Assembly (NCBI RefSeq): GCF_019218755.1
Contig: NZ_JAHUWZ010000001.1
Span: forward strand, 558,001-622,000
Length of the DNA: 64,000 nt
Direction of reading: 5' to 3'
DNA from: Acidovorax sp. sif1233
GTDB taxonomy: Bacteria > Pseudomonadota > Gammaproteobacteria > Burkholderiales > Burkholderiaceae_C
Made by a program: the position numbers and the translations under genes. Below are positions 44,269 to 51,255 of this stretch, piece after piece. A model generated the notes under the pieces. It was not told the origin of the DNA. It was given only the letters and a program-made list of their open reading frames with translations, and made no database searches. Positions within the stretch are counted from its first letter, which is position 1, and each line of letters begins with the position of its first letter.

Positions 44269-45966
44269 TTACCCCCTCACAAGAATACGAGCGGCCAGCA
44301 GCAGCGACACCGCGACCATGATGTTTCCAATGACCGCGATGCTTGGACAGATCTTGCTGAAAGGCAGGGTCATAGACTGGCCCATCACAACGACGCTCAG
44401 GTCCTGAATGCACTGGCCTCCACCGCCCAATGCATCGCTCATGTTGATGCGGCCCGTCATGGTCTCGGACTTGTTACCGGGAAGGTCTTTTGTCTGCACG
44501 CCTTCCTTGCCCTTTTCCTTGCCATAAAGCTCAGACTCCGCGCTTTTGTCGTCAAACAGCTTGCAGGCCCTGCTGTGCTGCTCCTTCGCTATGGCGCACT
44601 GGATGGCATCGCCCTCGCATGAGAACCCCGCGACACACGAGCCAGCAAAGCCGCTCTCTCCGTCACCGTCGCCCTCCCCGTTGCCATTGCCATTGCCGCC
44701 CCCATCGGGCGGTACACCGGCATTCCAAACGCACACTTCATTCACCAAGTGCGTACCCACGGGGCAGGTGCCACCTTCGGGCGGCTTGGGGTTGATCACG
44801 CACCAGTTCCCCTCACGGTGGAAGCCCGGGCCACAGTCGCCGTTCTCGTTTGGCTTTTCCGGGATGGGCTTGCCGGGCGGCGAGGGCGAGACGCAGCTGG
44901 TGCCTACCTTGGAGGTTCCAGGGGGACACGTGCCGTTGCTGTTTGGAGGCTGCGGCGGCGGGGTGGGCGCATAGCAGTTACCGTTGCTGTAGCGCTGGGT
45001 TCCAGGCGGACAATTGCCATTGCTGTCCGGGGGGACCGGAGGCGGCGGCGGAGGGGGCGGATTGTTAGGGTCCGGTGGCTTGGGACCGCCACCAGGGTTG
45101 GTGCCAGGATCAGTACCAGGACCCGTGCCGGGACCTTCGCCCGGACCCTCGCCAGGTCCTTCACCGGGGCCAGTGCCGGGACCATCGCCGCCACCCGTGC
45201 CACCCTGGCACTGACCGCCCGTGTATGTGCCGCGCCCATAGTAAAGCGTCCTGCCGTTGTAGCTGACGTCCATGTTGTTGACCACCTTGATCATGCAGTA
45301 CTGGACCGGGCCGTCATAGCTCACGCCCTGATCCTCACATGTGTACTCGGTGGCCGCCGAGGACATTTCCCAACCCTCCCCGGCGCTGGTGCCTGCCTTC
45401 GGGCATTTGTCTTTCACGCACTTGCCGTTGATGCGTGTGTATCCAGGGTCGCAGGGAGGTTCTTTAACGCACACGCCGTTAACGCGGACCTCATCGGGCT
45501 TGCAGTTGTCGGGGACGCAGGCGCCGCCTTCCTCATGCATACCTTCCCCGCACGGGTTGTCGCGCTTGCACGCGCCATCGGTGCCACGGGTCCAACCCGC
45601 CGCGCAAGCGGGCAGGCATTGATTCTGGAACTCGTCAAACCCAGCGTTGCACGTGCATTGCCCTCCCCCCAGCGTGCTGCCAGAGGGGCAGGTAGATGCC
45701 GCATACCGACTCACAAGGCCCTTAAATCCCGTGGTGCCGGACTGATAGCAGTACGCCTGATCATTGCTGAAAGAGCCAACAGATGTACCGCCTAGCGACT
45801 GACATGCAGCAAGCGCGGTCGGAAACCCATTCTGGCCGTTAGATGCGCTGTAGCTATGGCCGGGCGTGGGACTGAAAGCAGCCCCAACCGGCGGCGAGAC
45901 TGCAGCAGCAATCAACAAGACCGCCAGGGCGAGCACGCTAGAGATCAAGCGGTAAAGATCAGCCAT
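44269..45966 (-). CDS. adsorption protein pIII, TspB-like C-terminus
   Basis: This is a 565-residue protein. It has a signal peptide, then Cys-rich modules (NGxC-x2-G-type repeats such as EVRVNGVCVKEPPCDPGYTRINGKCVKD), a Gly/Pro/Glu linker of GPGEGP units ending in a run of eight Pro (about residues 255-310), more Cys modules, then GSCVAGFSCEGDAIQCAIAKEQHSRACKLF, which resembles the Neisseria TspB family. It ends with an anchor IAVIGNIMVAVSLLLAARILV. This is the pIII plan: receptor-binding domains on flexible linkers and a membrane anchor. The receptor is probably a pilus. Confidence 0.88.
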   Translation of the reverse strand: MADLYRLISSVLALAVLLIAAAVSPPVGAAFSPTPGHSYSASNGQNGFPTALAACQSLGGTSVGSFSNDQAYCYQSGTTGFKGLVSRYAASTCPSGSTLGGGQCTCNAGFDEFQNQCLPACAAGWTRGTDGACKRDNPCGEGMHEEGGACVPDNCKPDEVRVNGVCVKEPPCDPGYTRINGKCVKDKCPKAGTSAGEGWEMSSAATEYTCEDQGVSYDGPVQYCMIKVVNNMDVSYNGRTLYYGRGTYTGGQCQGGTGGGDGPGTGPGEGPGEGPGEGPGTGPGTDPGTNPGGGPKPPDPNNPPPPPPPPVPPDSNGNCPPGTQRYSNGNCYAPTPPPQPPNSNGTCPPGTSKVGTSCVSPSPPGKPIPEKPNENGDCGPGFHREGNWCVINPKPPEGGTCPVGTHLVNEVCVWNAGVPPDGGGNGNGNGEGDGDGESGFAGSCVAGFSCEGDAIQCAIAKEQHSRACKLFDDKSAESELYGKEKGKEGVQTKDLPGNKSETMTGRINMSDALGGGGQCIQDLSVVVMGQSMTLPFSKICPSIAVIGNIMVAVSLLLAARILVRG

Positions 45967-46004
45967 GCGGCCCCCAGGATTGCGACGATGACGAAGAGGC
46001 CCAT
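45945..46004 (-). CDS. 19-residue hydrophobic peptide, possible minor coat protein
   Basis: ATG 46004 opens a frame MGLFVIVAILGAAWLIFTA, entirely a membrane helix, between pVIII and pIII, overlapping the pIII start by 22 bases. It is shorter than pVII or pIX of Ff phages (about 32). It may be real or a chance frame in the pIII leader. Confidence 0.35.
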   Translation of the reverse strand: MGLFVIVAILGAAWLIFTA

Positions 46005-46087
46005 TTGCTTTGCACCTTGAAGAAGCCCACCGCGTGGACTTTTGCAAGGCCCCTGCCGGCCGGTCAGGGAGCACATGCGAGGGGCGC

Positions 46088-46303
46088 TTAGGAGATAGCG
46101 CGGCGCACCCACTTGAAGGCGGCAATCGCCACCACGACCAGCAGCACGGCGGCGCCGATCAGGCCGATGGGCGCGATGGTGTCGCCGATCTCGGAGACGA
46201 CGCCGGTCACATCGATGGCGGCGTGCGCGTTGTTGGCGAGGGCCAGGGCACCGACTGCGGCAGCAGTGGCGAAGCGGCGGGTTTGTGCATTGAAGCGGTT
46301 CAT
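46088..46303 (-). CDS. major coat protein, pVIII-like
   Basis: This is a 71-residue precursor. The signal peptide likely ends at NNAHA (residue 28), leaving a 43-residue mature protein. The mature part has a short acidic N-terminus (AIDVTGVVSEIGDTIAPIG), a membrane helix (LIGAAVLLVVVAIAAFKW) and a basic C-terminus (KWVRRAIS). This is the pVIII layout, with basic residues facing the DNA. AGAGGA precedes the start. Confidence 0.93.
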   Translation of the reverse strand: MNRFNAQTRRFATAAAVGALALANNAHAAIDVTGVVSEIGDTIAPIGLIGAAVLLVVVAIAAFKWVRRAIS

Positions 46304-46306
46304 TTT

Positions 46307-46510
46307 TCAGTCCTCTTGGGTTGATGAATTTCCATCGGATCGAATGGTCTGGATGAGGGCCCGGAAGGCCCACCCCACAGACCACACCAGCAGGATGGCG
46401 CTGCTGATTTGTGCCGCTTCAGCCGGGCTCAGATCGAGCACGGGAAGCGTGATTTCGTGCACCACGGTGACCGTGCAGGCCGAGGCGCATTGAATGGTTT
46501 GTTCAGGCAT
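46307..46510 (-). CDS. small membrane protein (inovirus minor coat candidate)
   Basis: This is a 67-residue protein: MPEQTIQCASACTVTVVHEI, then a membrane helix (ISSAILLVWSVGWAFRALIQTI), then a charged tail. Similar small proteins precede pVIII in many inoviruses. Its start overlaps the stop of the gene before it by 8 bases (ATGCCTGA). Confidence 0.7.
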   Translation of the reverse strand: MPEQTIQCASACTVTVVHEITLPVLDLSPAEAAQISSAILLVWSVGWAFRALIQTIRSDGNSSTQED

Positions 46511-46694
46511 GACCGGAAGCGCGGGCACGTGCCTGGGCGATGCGTTGACGGCGCATGGCGCGGGCGTGCAGGCGTGCGGCCAGGACACCGAGGGAGCCGG
46601 TAACGAGGGTCCACAGGGCAGCGCCTACGAAGCCACTGCAGATGCCCAGGATGGCGAGTTGCCGGGCCACGTGAGGGAGGTCGATTTCAGGCAT
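46503..46694 (-). CDS. small membrane protein (inovirus)
   Basis: This is a 63-residue protein with one span (LAILGICSGFVGAALWTLVTGSLGVLAA) and a basic C-terminus (RLHARAMRRQRIAQARARASG). ATG 46694 again forms ATGCCTGA with the stop of the upstream gene. A TTG at 46721 would lengthen it. It may be a virion-end protein. Confidence 0.6.
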   Translation of the reverse strand: MPEIDLPHVARQLAILGICSGFVGAALWTLVTGSLGVLAARLHARAMRRQRIAQARARASGHA

Positions 46695-46899
46695 GAAGGG
46701 ACTTTCCGTAGAGATCGTCAAGGTCCACGACAGCAGGCCGGTGAAACGGCTCTGCGTGGTCTTCGATCAGCTGGACGCAGGTTTCCACGTCATCCAGCGT
46801 TGCAGCCTCGGACAGCAACATGACCCATTCGGGCTGTCCGTCCTCAACGTTGGGCGCGAGAAAGCAGCCCGTGGTGCGCGACTGGATGACGAGGCGCAT
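46687..46899 (-). CDS. small hypothetical protein (inovirus)
   Basis: This is a 70-residue acidic soluble protein (MRLVIQSRTTGCFLAPNVEDGQPEWVMLL, ATLDDVETCVQLIEDHAEPF). It starts 2 bases after the ssDNA-binding protein gene. A small conserved gene in this position is common in inoviruses. Function unknown. Confidence 0.65.
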   Translation of the reverse strand: MRLVIQSRTTGCFLAPNVEDGQPEWVMLLSEAATLDDVETCVQLIEDHAEPFHRPAVVDLDDLYGKSLHA

Positions 46900-46901
46900 G
46901 G

Positions 46902-47225
46902 TCAGGCTGCGGCTTTGGCCGTGGCTGCGGGGCGGATGCCCAGGAGCGTGAGCTTGGTGGAGTTGTCAGCACCGGCGACCACGTCGAATTCGCAATCGCA
47001 CATCACGCCGGTGATGGGCCATTTGGCCTTGAGGTGGGCCCACTTCTGGAACTCCGACGAGTCGCCGAACTTGAACGGGCGGGTGACAACGCCGATGCTT
47101 TCGCCGCTGGAGCTTTGACCCATGTCCACCGAGAGGTGGAACGTGGTGGAGTCGAAAGCGCGGCCCTCGTAGTCGCCCTTGCTGGACTTGATACCGTGCA
47201 ACACGGCTTGGCTTTGCATACGCAT
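46902..47225 (-). CDS. probable ssDNA-binding protein (pV functional analogue)
   Basis: This is a 107-residue beta-rich protein (MRMQSQAVLHGIKSSKGDYEGRAFDSTTFHLSVDM, FDVVAGADNSTKLTLLGIRPA). It follows Rep directly, the position of gene V in filamentous phages, whose product coats the single strand. ATG 47225 has AAGGA 8 bases upstream; ATG 47219 is two codons later. No catalytic motif. The call rests on size, fold impression and position. Confidence 0.65.
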   Translation of the reverse strand: MRMQSQAVLHGIKSSKGDYEGRAFDSTTFHLSVDMGQSSSGESIGVVTRPFKFGDSSEFQKWAHLKAKWPITGVMCDCEFDVVAGADNSTKLTLLGIRPAATAKAAA

Positions 47226-47248
47226 TTGGGTTTCCTTTTTGGCCTGGG

Positions 47249-48472
47249 TTATGCGGCGAACGCAGCGGGGCCAACGCTGGTGCCAGAGACTTTTTTGAAC
47301 ATCGCTTGATAGACGCGCTCGACCTCCTGACGCTTGAACTTCGACAGGCGGCCAGGAAGCTCGGCACAGTTCTCGATAAAGCCCGCCAGGGTTTCTCGGT
47401 CCATGTAGAGGAAGGCCAGGGCGGCGGATTTGCCAGCGGTGGAGAAGAACCAACGTGCGTTGCGCGTGCACTCGGCCATCAGCGTTTCGAGCGGTAGCCG
47501 CGGCTCTGTTTTGATGGGTTCTGCCTGGGCCACTTCGCCGTGCTCGGCCAGCAGCAGCGCGTGCCATTCGCTGGTGCCTGCAAAGAAGTTGGCGGGCCTG
47601 CGCAGCAGATCGACAGGGAGCAAGCGCTTTTGGTTGCCGTAGCGCACTTCAATGCGCTGCCAGCCGGTGGCGTCCTGTTCGCCGTACAGCTGCACACCCT
47701 TGTCATAGACGTTGGTCTGCTTGCCTGCGGCCTTGCTGCCGAAGTAGAAGGAGCGGCCGACCCCACCAGCGCGCCATGCACCCACGCAGCTGTGCTTAGG
47801 CCGGTGGCCGAGGTGGTCCATCAAACCCGCGTCATAGTCGGCGCCGATGCGGTCCATGCCGCCTGAGATGCCCTCGAAAAAATCAAGTGCGAGATCGCAG
47901 CGCGTGACCACTGCGCGGTGCTCTTCCAGATAGTCGGCCATCTGGTAGTGCCAGCCAGGACGGGCAAAGGTGCAGGCCGCGCCGTAGAGGTTGCAGTGCA
48001 GGGTTTTGGCCTGGGCGGACTGTCGCGGGCTGTCGCCGCTGGACAGGCATCCGACCCAGCCGCATTCGGAGCCTGCGCGCATGATCGACCAGCGGTAGCG
48101 GTAGAAGTCGTGGCCCTTCTTCAGCTCAGGGTCCACGGTGAAGCCATCGCCCAACAGTTCGCACACGTTCTCTGCAAGCTCCAGGGCCTGGGTGGTGGCT
48201 GCGAAGTCGGGATCATCCAGGCCACGGAGGATGCGGGCCAAATCGTGGCGTCGACGGTCTTCTTCGCTGATGGTGTGGGCGGATTTTTCCCAATCGGCGG
48301 TGTCATCGCGTGGGGGAAACAGGGTGTCCACCGTAGGGATGGGAGCGAACCGAAGATTGAGCGTGAAACGCAGCCAATCGATGTGAACGGGCGAACCCGT
48401 CACGGTGCGCTCTTCGTGCAAACGAAGCAGGACTTCGTTTCCATCAAGGACGAGGGGGGTGGCGATGGTCAC
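47249..48472 (-). CDS. rolling-circle replication initiator (Rep_trans/RstA-like)
   Basis: This is a 407-residue protein starting at GTG 48472, overlapping the stop of the upstream gene (GTGA). VHIDWLRFTLNLRF, the Asp pair in TRCDLALDFFEG and KQTNVYDKGVQLYGEQ followed by WQRIEVRYGNQKRLLP are the blocks of the Rep_trans family, with the Tyr of YDKG or LYGE a candidate nicking residue. It starts plus-strand synthesis of the phage genome. Confidence 0.9.
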   Translation of the reverse strand: MTIATPLVLDGNEVLLRLHEERTVTGSPVHIDWLRFTLNLRFAPIPTVDTLFPPRDDTADWEKSAHTISEEDRRRHDLARILRGLDDPDFAATTQALELAENVCELLGDGFTVDPELKKGHDFYRYRWSIMRAGSECGWVGCLSSGDSPRQSAQAKTLHCNLYGAACTFARPGWHYQMADYLEEHRAVVTRCDLALDFFEGISGGMDRIGADYDAGLMDHLGHRPKHSCVGAWRAGGVGRSFYFGSKAAGKQTNVYDKGVQLYGEQDATGWQRIEVRYGNQKRLLPVDLLRRPANFFAGTSEWHALLLAEHGEVAQAEPIKTEPRLPLETLMAECTRNARWFFSTAGKSAALAFLYMDRETLAGFIENCAELPGRLSKFKRQEVERVYQAMFKKVSGTSVGPAAFAA

Positions 48473-48744
48473 GCTCTGCCCCCTTCGAAGTTGTCCCCGT
48501 GATTACCATCGGGGACAGCTGTTGCTGACGCTACGCACCCCCCAAAATTGATAGCAGAAGAATCAGCAACAACAGCCGACGCGGCCGCGCCCGCGCTTCG
48601 CTTGCCGGTCGCGGCCGCGTCGTCTTGCTTGGGTAGTGCATCGAGGAAGGCGAGGACGTGCTGCCATTGGTGAGGGGCGCGACCAATGAACATGGGCACC
48701 ATGCCTGCGCCGGATTGACGGTTGAAGATGGGCCTATCGGTCAT
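48469..48744 (-). CDS. small hypothetical protein upstream of Rep (inovirus)
   Basis: This is a 91-residue protein (MTDRPIFNRQSGAGMVPMFIGRAPHQWQHVLAFLDAL, then an Ala/Gly-rich low-complexity tail). ATG 48744 has AGGAGG on the minus strand. Its stop overlaps the rep start, so it is coupled to Rep and likely expressed. The second half is encoded by the hairpin cluster at 48493-48622, which explains its low-complexity tail. Confidence 0.6.
   Translation of the reverse strand: MTDRPIFNRQSGAGMVPMFIGRAPHQWQHVLAFLDALPKQDDAAATGKRSAGAAASAVVADSSAINFGGCVASATAVPDGNHGDNFEGGRA
48493..48622. other. cluster of three hairpins, candidate replication origin or packaging signal
   Basis: Stem 1: GTCCCCG (48493-48499)/CGGGGAC (48510-48516), loop 10. 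Stem 2: GTTGCTGA (48521-48528)/TCAGCAAC (48563-48570). Stem 3: CGACGCGGCCGCG (48577-48589)/CGCGGCCGCGTCG (48610-48622), 13 perfect pairs, loop 20. Adjacent strong hairpins next to rep are what the intergenic region of filamentous phages looks like. Here they overlap a small coding frame. Confidence 0.5.
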
Positions 48745-48777
48745 GCGAAACTTCCTCCTGCAACGGAGGGAGTACCA

Positions 48778-49275
48778 ATGAAAAATTTATTCGTTTTGCT
48801 GGCAGTGCTGGCCCTGCTGCTGGTCGTCGTGGCAGTGATGACAGGGGCGAACAAGAAGCGCGGAGGCAAAGGCGAAAAGCCCAAACAAAAAGCACTGATG
48901 ACCGAACGTGAGCAAGCCATGTACAACCGGCTTGTGCAGGCTTTACCTGAGCTTGTCGTGCTGGCGCAAGTGAGCTTCAGTGCGCTACTGACAGCACGGT
49001 CATATGCGGCGCGCAACACGTTCGATCGCAAGGTTGCGGACTTCGTGGTTTGCGACAAGGCATTCCGCGTTTTGGCTGTGGTGGAGCTGGACGACAGCAG
49101 CCATCGAGGGCGGGAGAAGGAAGACGGAGCCCGCGATGTGCTGCTAGTGAATGCGGGGTATCGGGTGCTGCGATATCCGCGAGTGCCGGACATTGACCGC
49201 GTCAGAGACGACTTCGAATCACCAGCGGTTCCGACCATGCCCGCCGAATTGATGGACATGCGCGCCGAGCGATAG
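48778..49275 (+). CDS. membrane-anchored DUF2726 nuclease-like protein (inovirus)
   Basis: This is a 165-residue protein. The N-terminal span (NLFVLLAVLALLLVVVAVMTG) is followed by a Lys-rich linker. The DUF2726 domain has MTEREQAMYNRLVQALPELVVLAQVSFSALL, FDRKVADFVVCDKAFRVLAVVELDDSSHRGREKEDGARDVLLVNAGYRVLRY. The DFVVCD...VELDDSSH blocks are like the D...ExK core of restriction-type nucleases, with D in place of K. It is divergent from the rep operon with only 33 bases between starts; both ribosome binding sites lie there. Confidence 0.85.
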   Translation: MKNLFVLLAVLALLLVVVAVMTGANKKRGGKGEKPKQKALMTEREQAMYNRLVQALPELVVLAQVSFSALLTARSYAARNTFDRKVADFVVCDKAFRVLAVVELDDSSHRGREKEDGARDVLLVNAGYRVLRYPRVPDIDRVRDDFESPAVPTMPAELMDMRAER

Positions 49276-49288
49276 CAGCGCAGCAGGG

Positions 49289-49387
49289 TGCACACCCCCT
49301 GCCATGCTGAGACAGGAGCCGCCAAGCTGATGCCTCGGCGTTGATTGGCAGGGGATGTGCAAACGGTCGTATACAAGGCGGCTCCTG
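49289..49387. other. two interlocking inverted repeats, candidate phage origin or packaging signal
   Basis: Repeat 1: TGCACACCCCCTGCCA (49289-49304) with TGGCAGGGGATGTGCA (49346-49361), 15 of 16 pairs. Repeat 2: CAGGAGCCGCC (49313-49323) with GGCGGCTCCTG (49377-49387), 11 of 11 pairs. The first arm of repeat 2 lies in the loop of repeat 1, so the two cannot form as simple separate hairpins. It is in the 200-base non-coding stretch between DUF2726 and DUF3693. Confidence 0.5.
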
Positions 49388-49392
49388 TTGGC

Positions 49393-49458
49393 TAACAGGG
49401 CGTTAGGCTAACTACCTGTTATGAACGCGGGCAACGAAAAATGCTAAAACCCTGTTAT
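49393..49458. promoter_or_regulatory. candidate repressor sites (TAACAGG / CCTGTTA)
   Basis: TAACAGGG (49393-49400) and CCTGTTAT (49415-49422) face each other; a third CCCTGTTAT lies at 49450-49458, 18 bases before the DUF3693 start. Repeated half-sites at a phage control region suggest binding sites for a phage repressor. The partner is not known. Confidence 0.45.
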
Positions 49459-49476
49459 TCCAAACGGGTACTTAGC

Positions 49477-49740
49477 ATGAACACGACTATGGATTTGTGG
49501 GCAAAAGCCCTCGAAAAGCAGCACCCTGCGCAATGGGCGCGACAATTCAATGTGACGCCTGAAGCGTTCTATGTTGCGAGAAGCAAAGGCCGGTTAAGCC
49601 CTGTCATGGCTGGCAATGTTGCTATCGAATTAGGAGAAAATCCAGAGCACTGGATTGCTATCGCGGCTCTCGAGGCTGAGAAGGACAGCGAGCTACTTGC
49701 ACGGCTGAAAAGCCGCGTCAAGGCATGGCGGAGACTGTGA
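49477..49740 (+). CDS. DUF3693-type small phage protein, end set by the attachment site
   Basis: This is an 87-residue protein: DLWAKALEKQHPAQWARQFNVTPEAFYVARSKGRLSPVMAGNVAIELGENPEHWIAIAALEAEKDSELL. The N-terminal half is a HTH-like fold as in phage DUF3693 proteins. The last codons (AWRRL, TGA) lie in the attachment core 49726-49739 and the first base of the host tRNA flank. In the excised circle the sequence after the core is 39368 onward, and the frame would continue 20 codons (WFSNQPLLGI... to TGA 39425-39427). Confidence 0.75.
   Translation: MNTTMDLWAKALEKQHPAQWARQFNVTPEAFYVARSKGRLSPVMAGNVAIELGENPEHWIAIAALEAEKDSELLARLKSRVKAWRRL
49726..49739. repeat. right attachment site core
   Basis: TGGCGGAGACTGTG, the complement of the last 14 bases of tRNA-Ser including CCA. 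It is identical to 39354-39367. It also holds the end of the DUF3693 reading frame. Confidence 0.88.
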
Positions 49741-49813
49741 GATTCGAACTCACGGACGGTTGCCCGTCGGCAGTTTTCAAGACTGCTGGTTTAAACCGCT
49801 CACCCAAGTCTCC
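49726..49813 (-). tRNA. tRNA-Ser (anticodon TGA), provirus target
   Basis: It is an 88-base class II tRNA. The acceptor GGAGACT pairs with AGTCTCC, then G and encoded CCA. The anticodon stem is GCAGT/ACTGC with loop CTTGAAA, so the anticodon is TGA. The long variable arm is CCGACGGGCAACCGTC-like, and the T arm is GTGAG-TTCGAAT-CTCAC. It is intact, 19 bases after ureG. The provirus lies on its 3' side. Confidence 0.96.
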
Positions 49814-49832
49814 GGGAGGGAAGGCGCGAATT

Positions 49833-50513
49833 CTAGCCCACGGCGGGCGCGGGTTTTTGCAGCATGCCGCGCGTCTCGATGAACTTCACCACATCGGCCA
49901 CGCCTGCCAATGTCTTGAGGTTGGTCATCACGAAGGGCTTGAGGCCCTGGGCGTTGGTGCGCATGCGGGTGGTGTCGGCGTGCATGACGTCCAGGTTGGC
50001 GCCCACGTGGGGGGCCAGGTCGGTCTTGTTGATGATGAACAGGTCGCTCTTGGTGATGCCAGGGCCGCCCTTGCGGGGGATTTTTTCGCCGGCGGCGACG
50101 TCGATGACGTAGATGGTGAGGTCGCTCAGCTCGGGACTGAAGGTGGCGGCGAGGTTGTCGCCGCCGCTTTCCACGAACACGATGTCGGCATTGGGGAATT
50201 CGCCCAGCATGCGGTCGATGGCTTCGAGGTTGATGGAGCAGTCTTCGCGGATGGCGGTGTGGGGGCAGCCTCCGGTCTCCACGCCCAGGATGCGCTCGGG
50301 TGGCAGCGCGCCGCTCACCGTGAGCAGGCGCTGGTCTTCCTTGGTGTAGATGTCGTTGGTGATGGCGATGAGGTCGTAGTCGTCGCGCATGGCCTTGCAC
50401 AGCATTTCCAGCAGCGTGGTCTTGCCGGAGCCTACCGGGCCGCCGATGCCCACGCGCAGGGGGGGCAGTTGCTTGGTACGGTTCGGGATGTGGTGCAGGG
50501 TGCTGGTGGTCAT
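49833..50513 (-). CDS. ureG: urease accessory GTPase UreG
   Basis: This is a 226-residue GTPase that drives nickel delivery to urease. It has P-loop [48 protein letters not shown] (with the Cys-Pro-His nickel motif), [16 protein letters not shown] and [10 protein letters not shown]. The start overlaps the ureF stop by 4 bases. It is the last gene of the urease operon. Confidence 0.97.
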   Translation of the reverse strand: MTTSTLHHIPNRTKQLPPLRVGIGGPVGSGKTTLLEMLCKAMRDDYDLIAITNDIYTKEDQRLLTVSGALPPERILGVETGGCPHTAIREDCSINLEAIDRMLGEFPNADIVFVESGGDNLAATFSPELSDLTIYVIDVAAGEKIPRKGGPGITKSDLFIINKTDLAPHVGANLDVMHADTTRMRTNAQGLKPFVMTNLKTLAGVADVVKFIETRGMLQKPAPAVG

Positions 50514-51220
50514 GATCGGAAGAGGCGGGAGTATTGGGTTTCGTGCTGGGAACTCAGGATGGCCAGCATGGGAGAAAAGGCCTGGCGCTCGCAGTCCATC
50601 AGGCCGATGGCGTGGTCGGCGGCGGGGGGGATGGCATCGGCCAGGCGCGCCAGGATGCGCTGGCCGGCGCTTTGGCCCAGTTGCATGGACTTGAGCGCGG
50701 CCTGGACCATGTTTTCGGCCCAGCCAAAGGCGTAGGCCAGCAGCACGTCGCGCACGGGCGCCTGGGTGGTGGAGGCGGCCAGCGCGAATGCCACGGGGTA
50801 GGTCGGGGGCAGTGCGGCCAGGTGGCGGATTCTGGGCAGGGTCTCTTCATCGTCCTGGTGCTGGTTGCGCAGCCAGTCGGCCATCGACCGGCCCATCTGC
50901 TCGGTCTGCAGCCTCAGTTCGCTGGTTTCGCGGGTGTGCAGCACCCAGTCGTTGAGTTCACGCACATGCGCCCAGTCGGCGCGGCGCCAGGCGCCCACGG
51001 CCTTGGCGATCAGGGCCATGTCGCCGCGTGCCTGGGTGATGTGCAACTGGTCCAGCAGCCACTCGGCCACGGCGGCTTCGCTGGCGATGCCTGCGTTTTC
51101 AATCGCGCTTTCCAGCCCCTCGGAATACGAGAAACCGCCCACGGGCAGCGCGGGCGAGGCGAGCCAGATGAGCTGCAGCAGGCTGGCTGCCGGCAGGGAG
51201 GCGGGGCGTTCGAGGCGCAT
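50510..51220 (-). CDS. ureF: urease accessory protein UreF
   Basis: This is a 236-residue all-helical protein. It has [52 protein letters not shown] and the C-terminal [16 protein letters not shown] block. It acts as the checkpoint for UreG in the urease activation complex, which normally also needs UreD/UreH. It is coupled with ureG. Confidence 0.95.
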   Translation of the reverse strand: MRLERPASLPAASLLQLIWLASPALPVGGFSYSEGLESAIENAGIASEAAVAEWLLDQLHITQARGDMALIAKAVGAWRRADWAHVRELNDWVLHTRETSELRLQTEQMGRSMADWLRNQHQDDEETLPRIRHLAALPPTYPVAFALAASTTQAPVRDVLLAYAFGWAENMVQAALKSMQLGQSAGQRILARLADAIPPAADHAIGLMDCERQAFSPMLAILSSQHETQYSRLFRS

Positions 51221-51255
51221 GGCGGGGAAGGGGGGGAAGGGGGGTACGCAGCCCG

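Larger units (their letters stand above)
39354..49739. mobile_element. integrated filamentous phage (inovirus provirus) in tRNA-Ser(TGA)
   Basis: It is bounded by direct repeats TGGCGGAGACTGTG at 39354-39367 and 49726-49739; TTCGAAC follows 3 bases later in both. The right copy is the 3' end of an intact tRNA-Ser. Inside are the inovirus hallmark genes on the minus strand: Rep, ssDNA-binding protein, small membrane proteins, pVIII-like coat, pIII/TspB, DUF2523, Zot and a serine recombinase. On the plus strand are cargo genes, DUF2726 and DUF3693. Ralstonia RSM-type filamentous phages are known to use the same tRNA-Ser(UGA) with an invertase-like recombinase. All structural genes look intact. 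Confidence 0.93.
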
